Source: Zanthoxylum bungeanum (lineage: Eukaryota > Streptophyta > Magnoliopsida > Sapindales > Rutaceae). From it: 64,000 bases of DNA. The position numbers and the translations under genes were made by a program. The first letter of the stretch is position 1, and every line of letters begins with the position of its first letter. Below are positions 22,728 through 34,889 of this stretch, in pieces. The notes beneath the pieces are model-generated. The model had not been told where the DNA came from and did no database searches. It worked only from the letters and a program-made list of their open reading frames with translations. Location: the NCBI GenBank assembly GCA_019454045.1, contig SKCR01038877.1, positions 94,034 to 158,033 on the forward strand, read 5' to 3'.

Positions 22728-23811
22728 AACGACGACTCTTGTCCCATTTCCAACTCGGAGGTCTATCTCTCATGAGGCCAGTCTCCAGCTAATCTGAAGA
22801 TCATGCACATCAGTACATATATGAGTACCACAACCAGAATCAAAAATCAAATTTTTAAAACTAGAAGTAGACATGTTTATTTCTATAACAAACATACCTG
22901 AAGCCGGTGCCTTGCCCGCTTTGATTTCCTTCATGTGCACCTTGTACTCACTGCAGTCACGCTTCCAGTGACCCCGTTTGCCACACTGCATAACGTGATG
23001 CATCATCCGTAAAGGTTATGAAGTATTCATATCCACCTCTAGCCTGGCTAGACATGGGCCCACATACGTCACTATGAACGAGGGCTAACAGTTCGGTGGC
23101 ACGTGCACCTTTATTGCTAAAAGGTATTTTAGGCATTTCACCTAATAAACAAGATTCACATACGTCATATGAATTTGGATCAAATCTGTCCAAGTACCCA
23201 CTATTCGAAAGTGTGGATATGCGAGTCTTGTTAATGTGTCCTAGACGACAATTCCACATATAAGTTTCATCTTTGTTACTTATTTTAAGCCTTTTATTTG
23301 TTACAGTATATGTTTGAGATTGATTTATATTCAAAATATAAAGACCGTTATTCACATCAGCACTGCATATCTCCATATCATTTTTATACATAAAACACCC
23401 AGTGTTTCTAAAAACAAAAGTATACCCACATTGGGCTAATAAAGATACATATATAATATTCCTAGTCAAACTAAGTAGATAATAACAGTCAAAAAGATTT
23501 AGTACATGCCCCGAGAGCAGTTCCAAAATATAAGTCCCAACAGCCAAAACGACGACTCTTGTCCCATTTCCAACTCGGAGGTCTATCTCTCTTGAGGCCA
23601 GTCTCCTGCTAATCTACAGATCCTACACATCAGTACATATATGAGTACCACAACCAGAATCAAAAATTCAATTTTTAAAAATAGAAGTAGACATGTTTAT
23701 TTCTATAAAAAAACATACCTGAAGCCGGTGCCTTGCCCGCTTTGATTTCCTTCATGTGCGCCTTTAACTCACGGCAGTCACGCTTCCAGTGACCCCGTTT
23801 GCCACACTGCA
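22169..23811 (-). repeat. 820-bp tandem duplication within B gag-pol
   Basis: 22169-22988 and 22989-23811 are copies of one segment covering the zinc knuckle, protease remnant, GAG-pre-integrase and the start of integrase. At the junction near 22989 the integrase start of one copy (TFTDDASRYAV) runs into the zinc knuckle of the next. The two copies differ at scattered sites, and the breakpoints share only CA. Confidence 0.92.
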
Positions 23812-24592
23812 GGCATACATCTTGGATTTGTCCTTTGCCTTCCCATAAGACTTTGACGATTTGGCATTGGCCTTGTCCTTTTTTTTTCTTCTTTACACCT
23901 CCAGTAGCCTTCGGCCAAGCCTTGGGAGACTGAGATGTTGAAGCGAAGTGCAACTCGCGCTTTTTTGCCCTTCATTAGCTCTTTTTCGCTTCACGCAGCA
24001 TTGCCATCAGCTCTCCAAGAGTATGGTTTTTGTTCATCATATTATAGTTCATGATGAACCATCTCCAGCTGTTAGGAAGAGGCTTCAAGATCAAATCTAT
24101 AAAAGTCTCAGCCTCGAAGGTTATGCCTAGCTAACCCAGCTGTTCAATGTCAGTAATCATCTGTGACACATGGTGCTCGACAGATGTACCCTCTGACATT
24201 CGAGAGTGAAAGATCTTCTTCTGCAATTCATACCTTTGCGATCTAAGGTTAGATCGATGAAGGTCCTTCAATTTTTACATCATAGTATAGGGATCCAATC
24301 CCTTGTTTTGGCGACGAAATTGAGGGGTCATCGTAGCGAGAATGACAGATTGAGCATTTGAGTTGTCATCGCTATGAGTCTTCCAAAGCTCAAGCTCAAG
24401 CTGCTGCTCATTTCCGGGCTTACGCCTGAGAGGTCTCTCTATCGTATAGAGCATCCTCTCAGCCCCTAGGAAAATCCTGAGGTTCATATCCCAGTCAGGA
24501 AAGTTCGTGCCATTAAAGACATTTTCGCCCATGATAATGTCTCTAACTCCGATCTTTCCAGCCATCTTAATTGCAATAGTCAAACTATTCAA
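23675..24592 (-). pseudogene. Gag of element B
   Basis: Starts MNSLTIAIKMAGKIGVRDI (24592; an inner ATG at 24562 begins MAGKIG, as in relatives) and continues FNGTNFPDWDMNLRIFLGAE, typical of copia Gag. After a stop near 24275 further pieces follow in other frames. It ends in a CCHC zinc knuckle CGKRGHWKRDC (23775-23830), preceded by a Lys/Gly-rich linker. Binds the genomic RNA in intact relatives; here broken. Confidence 0.9.
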
Positions 24593-24834
24593 TTAACTGT
24601 ATTTGGGTACAGTCCAACTGTTACAAGAAAAATAATAGAATATTAGTCCAACTAATAAATATATAAAATTGACGAAATAATTTGAAAGCGCGTAATGCCA
24701 AGTATTTGAACGAAATTGAAAATTCAATACTGGCCTCCCACTATTTTTTGGCGAGCCTCTAGCCCTCTGTTGAGTACTCGGGAAACCTAGTTTCCTAGTG
24801 GGCTAGAATCCTGTTAAATAACACACAACCTTGA
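24593..24834 (-). mobile_element. Leader of element B, part next to gag
   Basis: Non-coding DNA between the gag start and the insertion point of element C. It contains the stretch TTTTTTGGCGAGCCTCTAGCC, which recurs in the leader of C near 30760, so the two elements share leader sequence. It ends in CTTGA (24830-24834), the left target duplication of element C. Confidence 0.8.
24830..24834. repeat. Target site duplication CTTGA, left of element C
   Basis: CTTGA precedes TGTTGGAAAATGC; the right partner at 34890-34894 follows GTCCAACA. The B leader reads on from there with CTTTGGCCAACAAG. Confidence 0.93.
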
Positions 24835-26918
24835 TGTTGGAAAATGCTAAGCATCCCATGATCATTTCAAACATTGAAAATAGGTGCGAATACAACGAGG
24901 TAGTTGCGGAATACTCACATCGATCGGTTGAGCGACGCGGTGGCGAACAAAACTTTATTTTCTGCCTTCTGTATGTCATGGCAGTGGCAGTTCTGGTTCC
25001 CTCCATTTTCGGTTTCATCTTCAAGAATCCAAGCTCCAAGCTTCGTCAAATAATTCCCGGCTCATGGGTGGACTTCCCTATCACCTTCGCATGACTTCGT
25101 AGTGTGCTAGCACTCCCGATTTTGCCACAAAATCGTGACTTTTTGCTTCCCATGCTCACGGTTTTTAGGCAAAAAGCAGTGAAGAAATTTTCAGCCCCTT
25201 GGGCGTGTAGAGAGGAGAGAAAAGAGAGGAGAGATGATAATGTGTTTTGTGTATTTGCTTTCTAAAAACATATACCAAAATATTTGAAAATCAAATACCA
25301 AATATTAAAATATTTGTATATGTCTTTCAAACATCGCAATTGAGTGTTAAAAACTCATCCATCAACTACACACACCACTTCCCATCAATCAGTGAATAGT
25401 GACTGGCGTCAATCACTCAAAGTGAAAGACATCCATCATTTGATTGACGAATGATATGACGCTAGATGCGACTAGCGATTTGACGCTTGATTTGACTTCC
25501 GTGCCGCACTCGAATTCTAAATGCAAATGCACTCGTAAATAATCCCGGGCTCGGGTTCGTTAATTCCAAATTAACGAATTTTCCGTTGCGACGCAATTAA
25601 ATGATTACGTCTAGCGAAGTCACTATTCAAGTCGCTAACGAATTAATTCTAAATTAACTCGTTCGTCTGAATTAAAATCTAATTTTAATTCCGCGTCGAA
25701 ATCTAATTTCGTTTAATATATCGAATATATTAATTTAACCGATTAATTCCAAAATAATCGTTTTCTCTCTTTAAATAATATTTTATCCCAGACAAAAAAT
25801 ATCTCCGCAATTAATCCCAGATTAATTTTCTCTCTCATCTTATTAATCTCAGATTAATTAAAAGTGCGAGTCATACATCATCGGTGAATCTTCGGGAAGC
25901 GACCCATGAGATCCCCGGATATGTTGGCAGTAAATTCGGTCGTCGGACTATCCAAACACGTAAGTACCTCGTACTAGGTTTATATCGATTTACAAGACAA
26001 GGTTGGCTTCTAGGAAAGCGCCTTGCCTACCCAATTCTCCAGAAATATCCTTACAGGAATAAATGATCTATATCACGCGTAGTATACGTAGTATTGCATA
26101 TTTCGATCCAGTATCGGATGATCACATGCAAGGCCTGGGGCTGGTACAGTGTCTGCCCCGTACGAAGCATATATCGGATTACGAGCAACTAGTCTATTTA
26201 ATATCGAATAATCATGACCAAGTCATATTATCCCGACGGTTGCAACCTTTTTAGAGAACCAGTTTTGTATCCCTACGCGATCATCATCTCCATATGACTG
26301 GAGTGACACTTCCATCTTGACATCACACCCAACACACTACGATTCTCGATATACCCAGAAGAGGCGTACACAGAAACCGGTTAAAGCCCTGGACGACCAA
26401 AACCAAAGTATATTGATTGTCGCAAGTATTAGCGGTGCAAGTCTCAAGTTAAGACCAAATACATCTACCCTGATTTCGGACTTCCATAGACACATAGTCA
26501 TACTACCAATGGAATTCCCAGGGGGTCTTTTCCAGAGCGAAGCTGTTTCCCATACCATCGGTAAACACAATCTCCTATTACACTTGCATGAGTATCCTAT
26601 ACCCAAATATATGAGAACTATGTTGTTTGTGCCCTCACAACGCGCACAAGTGTAATACGAGTCTTTTACATATTTATCGATGTCCAATCTCGATAATACT
26701 CTAACTAGGGATATTTAATGATTTATCCTTCATGGATTGATACTGTCTCATATCATTCTCAATCTAGGAATAAATCATAGGGACCTCCTATTATTTATAC
26801 ATCTAGGTGATCTAATCACAAATGATAAGAGTGCAATCTCCTTTGTCACATAGTTAATTTGTACAACAACACCATGATCTGTACAAATAATGACGCGATG
26901 GGTCATAATTGTCCAAAA
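24835..26918 (-). mobile_element. 3' LTR of copia element C
   Basis: TGTTGGAAAATGC at the left, TGTCCAAAA at the right (relatives have TCCAACA), followed by the reverse complement of the polypurine tract AATCTCCCACTTGG. Pairs with 32810-34889; the first 170 bases differ at about 14 sites and later parts at fewer. Palindrome cluster at 25555-25865; conserved block with a 116-codon sense-strand open frame at 26337-26687. Confidence 0.9.
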
Positions 26919-29900
26919 ATCTCCCACTTGGCCTATAGCCAGTCACTCGAGTGTCTGACACCCGAACTATGTACGGTTGGCTCAAACTGCTGAGAAAAAG
27001 CTTTCGTCAGCGGATTTGCATGATTATCATCTTATGCGATTTATTCGATCATCACATCGCCACGATGTGTGATCCGAATGTATCAGATGTATATTGAAGT
27101 ATGTATCTGGATCGTTGATAAGACCATTAATTCTTTAGCCTACGTTGTAGCCTAGCTCAGCTGCTAACAGAACTATATCTAATCTAATTAGATTATTATT
27201 GACCCAGAAGGCTTCTATTGCTGCCTCAGCTGCAACAATAACCCGCATTTGTTGTTTATTCGGTAACAGTATCTTGCTTGGAAGATTTCCAGCTCATTGT
27301 ACCGTTATTCAAACTGTATAGTACCGTTTTGAGACTTATAGTCATTTTTATCGGTTTAGGAAACTTGCAGTAGTGATCCCAGTCACTTCAAGTTCTCATT
27401 CTCCATAGTTTAAGACAGCATCCTTAGTTCTCTAAGATACTAATGGATGTTCTTAATATCAAACCAGTGACTATCACTTGGATTGGCCTGATTGTGAATC
27501 CATATGCTCAAAGCGTATGAGACACCAAGTAGCGTACATTTTTTCAATGTACGAGTTCTCGGAGAGTATTAACAACCTTTAGATCTATCCCAGTAGATCT
27601 TTATTCCTAGAATAAAAGTTGTTTCTCACAAGAATTCTATAGAGAATTTTCTTATGAAAGCCAAGCTTTCACCGATAATATTATGGGAATATCATTTCCA
27701 AGAAATGACATATTATCATTATTTATATAGGACATTATTGTTAGTGCGCTCCCACTAACCTCCTTATATACACAAGAATCAATTTTGTTTTGAATTAAAT
27801 CATAAACTATTATGATTACATCAAAACGATAATTCCAAGAACCTATGCTTGCTTCAATCCAAATATGGATCGAATAACCCGCAAACCTTGTTTACTAGTT
27901 ATGGTACGACAAAACCGTCAGGATGTTGTAAACATCCTCCAAAGGGTTTCCTTTTCAGGAAAGCGATTTTCCCGTTAAGCTGTCATATTTCACTAATGAA
28001 ACATGCAGCATTGGCAAGCATTATCCAAATGGATTTACCGTGGCAACAATTAAAAGGTTGAATCGTAATCAACACAATGTTGATAACGATACCTTTCCGC
28101 TAAAAGCCTAGCTTTATACGTTGGTATGTTGCCATCCATGTATGTCTTCCTTGAAGACTTATATAGTACCAATAGGCACAATGTCTTGCGGTACATCAAC
28201 TAGTATCCAGACTTGTTGATATACATGGAATCCATTTCGGACTTATGGCACTTTGCCATAATTAGGGAGTCGATACCTTGTATCACTTCCTCATACGTAG
28301 TTAGTTGGTATACCTCAATAAGATTGACATCTTTATGAGGTGAGATCAGAAACCCATACCCCAGGTTGTTTTCTGACTCTCTCCAACATACGTGGTTCTT
28401 GTGTATTCGAAGATTACTGGTATAGTTTCATCCTTGATGAACTATTTGTGTTCCATTAGGAATCGGTGCCTTGAATAGTATTACTCCGATTTTCATCGAG
28501 TTTTACTATCCTCCCACTTACCACTGCATATCGGTATTCCTCTTAGGAAAACCGCATGGTGAGCAATAATTAAATTGTTCTCTAGTAAGTTGTATAAGTA
28601 CTATACTTTGGTATCCCTAGGATAACCTACAATTTGGCACTTATCCAATTTGGTTTTTAGTTTGGTATCATCCAAACATATGCCTAGCATTCCCAAATTT
28701 TCAGGAATGAGAAACCCAGTTTCTTTCCTGTTCATATCTAATATGAAATCTGTCAAACAGATTTTATGGAACCTTATTCTAAATAAGTTATGCACTGTTT
28801 ATGCTTATCCGTTGAAGGAAATGGTAGCTCAGAGCGACTCATGATTAATCTTATCATGTCCAACAAAATTCGGTCACTCAGTTCGGACACACCGTAAAAA
28901 TGACGTGTTCTGGGAGGAGTCCTCATTCAAAGAATATTATACTCTTTCAAGTATATTAGAAACTTATTGCTTAAGTATTTTCCATTATGGTCTTACCGTG
29001 ACAGTTTAATACTTTAGCTGATCTGTTTGTCTATTTCCTGTCGAAACTTTAAAAGTTTCCGATTTGTGTTCTTCAAAAGAAACACATAACCATAACGCGA
29101 TGCCACATCCGTAAAGGTCACGAAATATTCATATCCACCTCTAGCCTAGCTAGACATGGGCCCACTTGCTTCACTATGAATTAGGGCCATATCGGTGGCA
29201 TTTCCACTTTTACCAAGTAAATAGTTTTTCAGGCACTTTGCCCAATAAACTAGATTCGTAGACTTTATTTGATTGGAATCAAATTAGTCATAGTACCCAC
29301 TCTTCAAAAGTGCGGATATACGATTCTTGTTTTAGATTGTATCCCAGACAACAATGCCACAAATTAGTTTCTCCTGATCAAATCAGTTTGAGCTATTTGT
29401 TTTTCATATTATATTTCTGAGATTTATTTATATTAAAAATATAAATGCTATTATTCACATCTAATGTGTTTATCTCAATATCATCTTTATATAATAAAAC
29501 ACTTTAGTGTTCTAGAATATAAAGGTTCACCCGCAGCGGGTTAAACACTGATATGGAGATAATGTTCCTAGTCAAACTAGTTACATTATAACAGTTTCCA
29601 ATTTTAGGTACACACCCGAAAGGTAGTTCCTAAACTTAGGTATCTACGGTTGAAACAACGACTTTCGTCCCATTTCCGGTTCGCAGATTAATCTCTATTG
29701 AAGTCACTATCCTGTTCAAAACAGATTCTGAACATCAATACATATATTTTATGTACCACACTAAGTATTTAAAATCCAATTTTAATACTAGTAGTGAACA
29801 TAACATGACAAACATATTTGAAGTCAGAGCATTGCCCGTCTTCAATTCCTTCATGTCTACTTTGTTCAAACGGCAGTCACGCTTCCGCGATCCCGTTTGC

Positions 29901-30480
29901 CACAATTTAGGCAAACATTTTGGGATATGTCCTTTATCTTCCCAAAAGATTATAATGATTTTGCCTTTGCCATTTTTCAACACTCCAAAAGCCTTTGGCC
30001 AAGCCTCGGGTTTCTAGAAAATCGAAGTAAGGTGCGATTAGCGCTACTTGCCTCATTGCAAACTTTGACTTTGTCTCTTTGAGAACAATCATTAACTCTC
30101 CAAGAGTTATTATTACAATTTTAGTACTTCTAAAATCTAAGTATAGATTTATGAAGATCCTTCAATTTCTTTATAATACTTTAAGGATCTAATCCTTAGT
30201 TCTGATTCAGAAATTAAGGAGTCTACTTGGCAAGCTCAATGGATTAAGCACTAAAGTTATCATTACATAAATCTTCCAAAGATCATGCTCTACTGTTTGC
30301 TCAACTCCGGGCTTAGGCCTAATATGTTATTTTATCAAATAAAGTAACTTATTAGTTTCCAGGACCATCCTGAAATTTTATTCCCAATTTGAAAATTAAA
30401 CCATTTAAATACATTTTCCCTTGGATTATGTCTTAAATGTCAATCTTTCAATTATATCTTGATTTTAATAGTCCAACTAT
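26919..30480 (-). pseudogene. Decayed gag-pol of element C
   Basis: Collinear with B gag-pol on the minus strand but full of indels and stops. Recognisable pieces: the match to the end of pol at 26930-26990; reverse transcriptase DNA at 27280-28330; an integrase tail at 28601-28795 (KETGFLIPENLGMLGI); integrase core DNA around 29080-29160; a zinc-knuckle remnant at 29735-29983 (KRDCRLNKVDMKELKTGNA). There are many small deletions relative to B. It cannot encode a working protein. Confidence 0.85.
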
Positions 30481-32795
30481 TTAATCAACGATTTAGGTAC
30501 TATTTATTATAATGATTACAATAGTCCAACTATTTAATCAACTATAATTTAATAGATTAAAATCAATTACATTGATTACTATAATCCAATTATAAAATCA
30601 ACTATAAATGAATAGTTTGAATATAGTCCAACTATTTATTAAAACAACATTTAAATATTAGTCCAACTAACATTTAATTTATTTGACGAATGTTATTTGG
30701 TTGAGCGCGTATGGCAAGTAATTAAATGAATATTGCAAATTCAATTCTTGCCTCCCACTATTTTTCGGCGAGCCTCTAACCCTCTGTCGAGTACTCGGGA
30801 AACCGTGTTTCCTAGAGGGCTAGGATCCCGTTAAATATCACACAATCTTGACTTTGGCCAATAAATTGTATGATAATTAACTAGGTATATCTCTAAGATC
30901 ATTTGGATCTGATCCAATTCCTAGATCCAGTAGGGGGACATCCAAGTCCGTAACATATATCTTATATATGCCAATATATCCAATATATTGCCTAACCTTT
31001 TTCCTCTGAATCAACTAAGCATTGGCTTTGGCACAGCAAAATTAGTGATCCCAGTTAAGCGCAACCCATTGACCATGGAAAGCTTCATAATCAATGTCGA
31101 TGGATAAGAAGTGGTCTTGACTTTGGCCAACAAACCACAACTTGGACAAGACACTGATATGGAACAAAGCCTTCGTGATTCAAACACATCCTCGACGGAC
31201 AAAGGCCTTGACTTTGGCCAACAAGCCAATGCCAGTCTCGGATCTTGAGTGAGAATCACTCAATGGAAGGAAAAACGCTTAATATTTTGCGAGGGTTTTT
31301 CGCGTGCAAATTGGAAACAAATTTATTATCTTTGTTAAGGTCTCATCATCATACACCCTAAAACATGCATTCTAAACACATAATAAAGCGCGTATAAAAA
31401 AATAATAATGATACTTTACACATTGATCCTAGATCAAATCTCTCCCTTTTTCTCTCCCGCTAGCACATGTATTTACTTCTACCCGTTACACTACACTTCT
31501 AAAGAAACCTCATTTACATTGAGGGGAATAGGTGAGAAGAGAATACAAAGAATAAGGAAGTAATAAGGCTGGACACGCAGGTCCAATTTAATAAATTCCA
31601 AATTTAATACAATAATTTCTAAAATTGCCCCACCCATCTAATATCCATCCGATATACATTATTCATGCATCGCAACCATGTATTCACACATCGCAACCAT
31701 GTATTCACACAAGCATGTTATCAATCAATCTAATCAAATTAATTAATCTGATAATTAGTGACCATCCAATGTTCAAACAACGATTTGATTTTGCTCGAGT
31801 CAAACTTGTTTTGCGAATAAGTACTCAAAGTACGAATTCTTGAATTAAATTAAATTACATAATTAAATCCAATTCAATTTGTATTTAATACTAATTCACT
31901 ATTAATTCCAAATTAAATACTACATTTTATTTATAAACCTTTACGACTTAAATTCCAAATTTAATCGCTACGGGTCTCAAAGCCCGATTAACGTCCAACG
32001 TCAACTTAATTAAAGTCCAATGAGCTTTTAATTAATTCTTGAGGCGTGGACTTTTGGTCAACTCGGGTCGAACCCAATAACCAAAGTCCAAATCGGGAGT
32101 TACCCCATAAGCCCAGAAATCAATTTAGGCCATTAGACCCAATTAAACTTTAAAGGTCCATTAGTCGCATTTGGACTTTATGGATGCGGTTTTGGGCCCA
32201 ATTGGATCCAAACAATTTTTCCTAAACCCAACTTAGTAAAACCAAGCCCAATAAGCCCAATAACAACTTTAAAAGCCCAAATCCAATTTTCACCCAATAT
32301 AATTAAATTACAAAATCCAATTTTACAATTTAATTACCTAAAGTTATAACACAATTAATCACCTAAATCAATATTTCCAAAACATCAAATTAGCCTAATT
32401 AATCATGCTTATTTACAACAAAACATGTCCAACACATTTCATCAAAAATCAAACCCAATTCATGCTCTTATGCTATCGGTTTTTGGGGATTTTTCATATC
32501 CGATTCGGTTTCAATCCAATTAATTCCACAATCGACATTAAATCAACATCCCAATTGATTCCAACTCATCCAATGAATAAAAAATCAAAAAATCACCAAG
32601 AATTAGGGCACATCATCTCTCGGCCAAGCCATAGAATTTGGGGAAATTTGTTCCAAACACAATTTCAACAAATTGATCCAATCAATCCTCAATTAAAACA
32701 CATTTAAACATATTCATTCATCCAATTTCATAAATCATGCTCAAACACATTTTTACCCAAATTTTAAGCCCTAAAATATTTTCATGCTTAACCTT
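30481..32795 (-). mobile_element. Leader (5' UTR) of element C
   Basis: About 2.3 kb without a supported gene, homologous to the B leader at 34890-36805. It contains CTTGACTTTGGCCAA motifs at 30847, 31116 and 31207, a variant near 31024, and a low-complexity AATTAA/GCCCAA-rich stretch from 31840 to 32400. Short open frames here have no domain. Confidence 0.75.
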
Positions 32796-32808
32796 GCTCT
32801 TGATACCA
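32796..32808 (-). other. Primer-binding site of element C (one extra base)
   Basis: GCTCTTGATACCA, the reverse complement of the tRNA-Met site TGGTATCAGAGC with one inserted T, one base from the LTR start. Fixes minus-strand orientation and identifies the right LTR as the 5' LTR. Confidence 0.85.
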
Positions 32809-32809
32809 T

Positions 32810-34889
32810 TTTTGGAAAATACTAAGCATCCCATGATCATTTCAAGTATTGAAAATAAGTGCAAATACAACGAGGGAGTTGCGGAATACTCACATCGATC
32901 GGTTGAGCGATGAGGTGGCAAACAAAACTTCATTTTCTGCCTTCTGTATGTCACGGCTGTGGCAGTTTTGGTTCCCTCCATTTTCGGTTTCATCTTCAAG
33001 AATCCAAGCTCCAAGCTTCGTCAAATGATTCCCGGCTCATGGGTGGACTTCCCTATCACCTTCGCATGACTTCGTAGTGTGCTAGCACTCCCGATTTTGC
33101 CACAAAATCGCGACTTTTTGCTTCCCATGCTCACGGTTTTTAGGCAAAAAGCAGTGAAGAAATTTTCAGCCCCTTGGGCGTGTAGAGAGGAGAGAAAAGA
33201 GAGGAGAGATGATAATGTGTTTTGTGTATTTGTTTTCTAAAAACATATATCAAAATATTTGAAAATCAAATACCAAATATTAAAATATTTGTATATGTCT
33301 TTCAAACATCACAATTGAGTGTTAAACACTCATCCATCAACTACACTCATCACTTCCCATCAATCAGTGAATAGTGACTGGCGTCAATCACTCAAAGTGA
33401 AAGACATCCATCACTTGATTGACGAATGATGTGACGCTAGATGCGACTAGCGATTTGACGCTTGATTTGACTTGCGTGCCGCACTGGAATTCGAAATGCG
33501 AATTCGCTCGTAAATAATCCCAGGCTCGGGTTCGTTAATTCCAAATTAACAAATTTTCTGTTGCGACACAATTAAATGATTACGCCTAGCGAAGTCACTA
33601 TTCACGTCGCTAACGAATTAATTCTAAATTAACTCGTTTGCCCGAATTAAAATCTAATTTTAATTCCGCGTCGAAATCTAATTTCGTTTAATATATCGAA
33701 TATATTAATTTAACCGATTAATTCCAAATTAATCGTTTTCTCTCTTTAAATAATTTTTTATCCCAGATAAAATATCTCCGCAATTAATCCCAAATTAATT
33801 CTCTCTTATCTTATTAATCCCAGATTAATTAAAAGTGTGAGTCATACGCCATCGGTGAATCTTCGGGAAGCGACCCATGAGATCCCCGGATATGTTGGAA
33901 GTAAATTCGGTCGTCAGGACTATCTGAACACGTAAGTATCTCGTACTACGTTTATACCGATTTACAAGACAAGGTTGACTTCTACCAAAGCGCCATGCCT
34001 ACCCAATTCTCCAGAAATATCCTTACAGGAATAAAGGATCTATATCAGGCGTAGTATACGTAGTATTGCGTATTTCGATCCAGTATCGGATGATCACATG
34101 CAAGGCCTGGGGCTGGTACAGTGTCTGCCCTATACGAAGCATATATCGGATTACGAGAAACTAGTCTCTTTAATATCGGATAATCATGACCAAGTCATAT
34201 TATCCCGACGGTTGCAACCTTTTTAGAGAACCAGTTATGTATCCCTACGCGATCATCATCTCCATATGACTGGAGTGACACTTCCATCTTGATATCACAC
34301 CCAACACACTACGATTCTTGATATACCCAGAAGAGGCGTACACAGAAACCGATTAAAGCCCTGGACGACCAAAACCAAAGTATATTGATTGTCGCAAGTA
34401 TTAGCGGTGCAAGTCTCAGGTTAAGACCAAATACACCTACCCTGATTTCGGACTTCCATAGACACATAGTCATACTACCAATGGAATTTCGAAGGGGTCT
34501 TATCCAGAGCGAAGCTGTTTCCCGTACCATCGGTAAACACAACCTCCTATTACACTTGCATGAGTATCATATACCCAAATATATGAGAACTATGTCGTTT
34601 GTGCCCTCACAACGCGCACAAGTGTAATACTAGTCTTTTACGTATTTATCGATGTCCAATCACGATAATACTCTGACTAGGGATATTTAATGATTTATCC
34701 TTCGTGGATTGATACTGTCTCATATCATTCTCAATCCAAGAACAATCATAGGGACCTTCTATCATTTATACATCTAGGTGATCTAATCACAAATGATAAG
34801 AGTGCAATCTCCTTTGTCACATAGTTAATTTGTACAACAACACCATGATATGTACAAATAGTGACGCTATGGGTCATAATTGTCCAACA
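32810..34889 (-). mobile_element. 5' LTR of copia element C
   Basis: Begins TTTTGGAAAATAC (the partner LTR has TGTTGGAAAATGC) and ends TGTCCAACA at 34889, followed by the target duplication. Palindrome cluster at 33525-33840. Conserved sense-strand open block at 34309-34542. Confidence 0.92.

Larger units (their letters stand above)
19786..24592 (-). pseudogene. Copia gag-pol polyprotein of element B
   Basis: Read on the minus strand, the order is Gag, zinc knuckle, protease remnant, GAG-pre-integrase, integrase, reverse transcriptase, RNase H, which defines Ty1/copia. The polyprotein ends with LSDWL and a TAG at 19786-19788, just before the polypurine tract. It is broken by in-frame stops (at 21115-21117 between GVD and DETFSPVA, at 19948-19950 in the RNase H tail, and several in gag) and by an 820-bp internal duplication. 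It is not functional as it stands. Known role of the family: capsid formation, processing, integration and reverse transcription in the cytoplasm and nucleus. Confidence 0.92.
24835..34889 (-). mobile_element. Copia element C, innermost insertion
   Basis: A complete 10,055-bp minus-strand element with TG...CA-type ends, two LTRs of 2084 and 2080 bases, a polypurine tract, decayed gag-pol, a 2.3 kb leader and a primer-binding site, flanked by the duplication CTTGA. It lies within the leader of element B. Its coding region is more decayed than that of its host B, although it must have inserted later. Confidence 0.93.
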
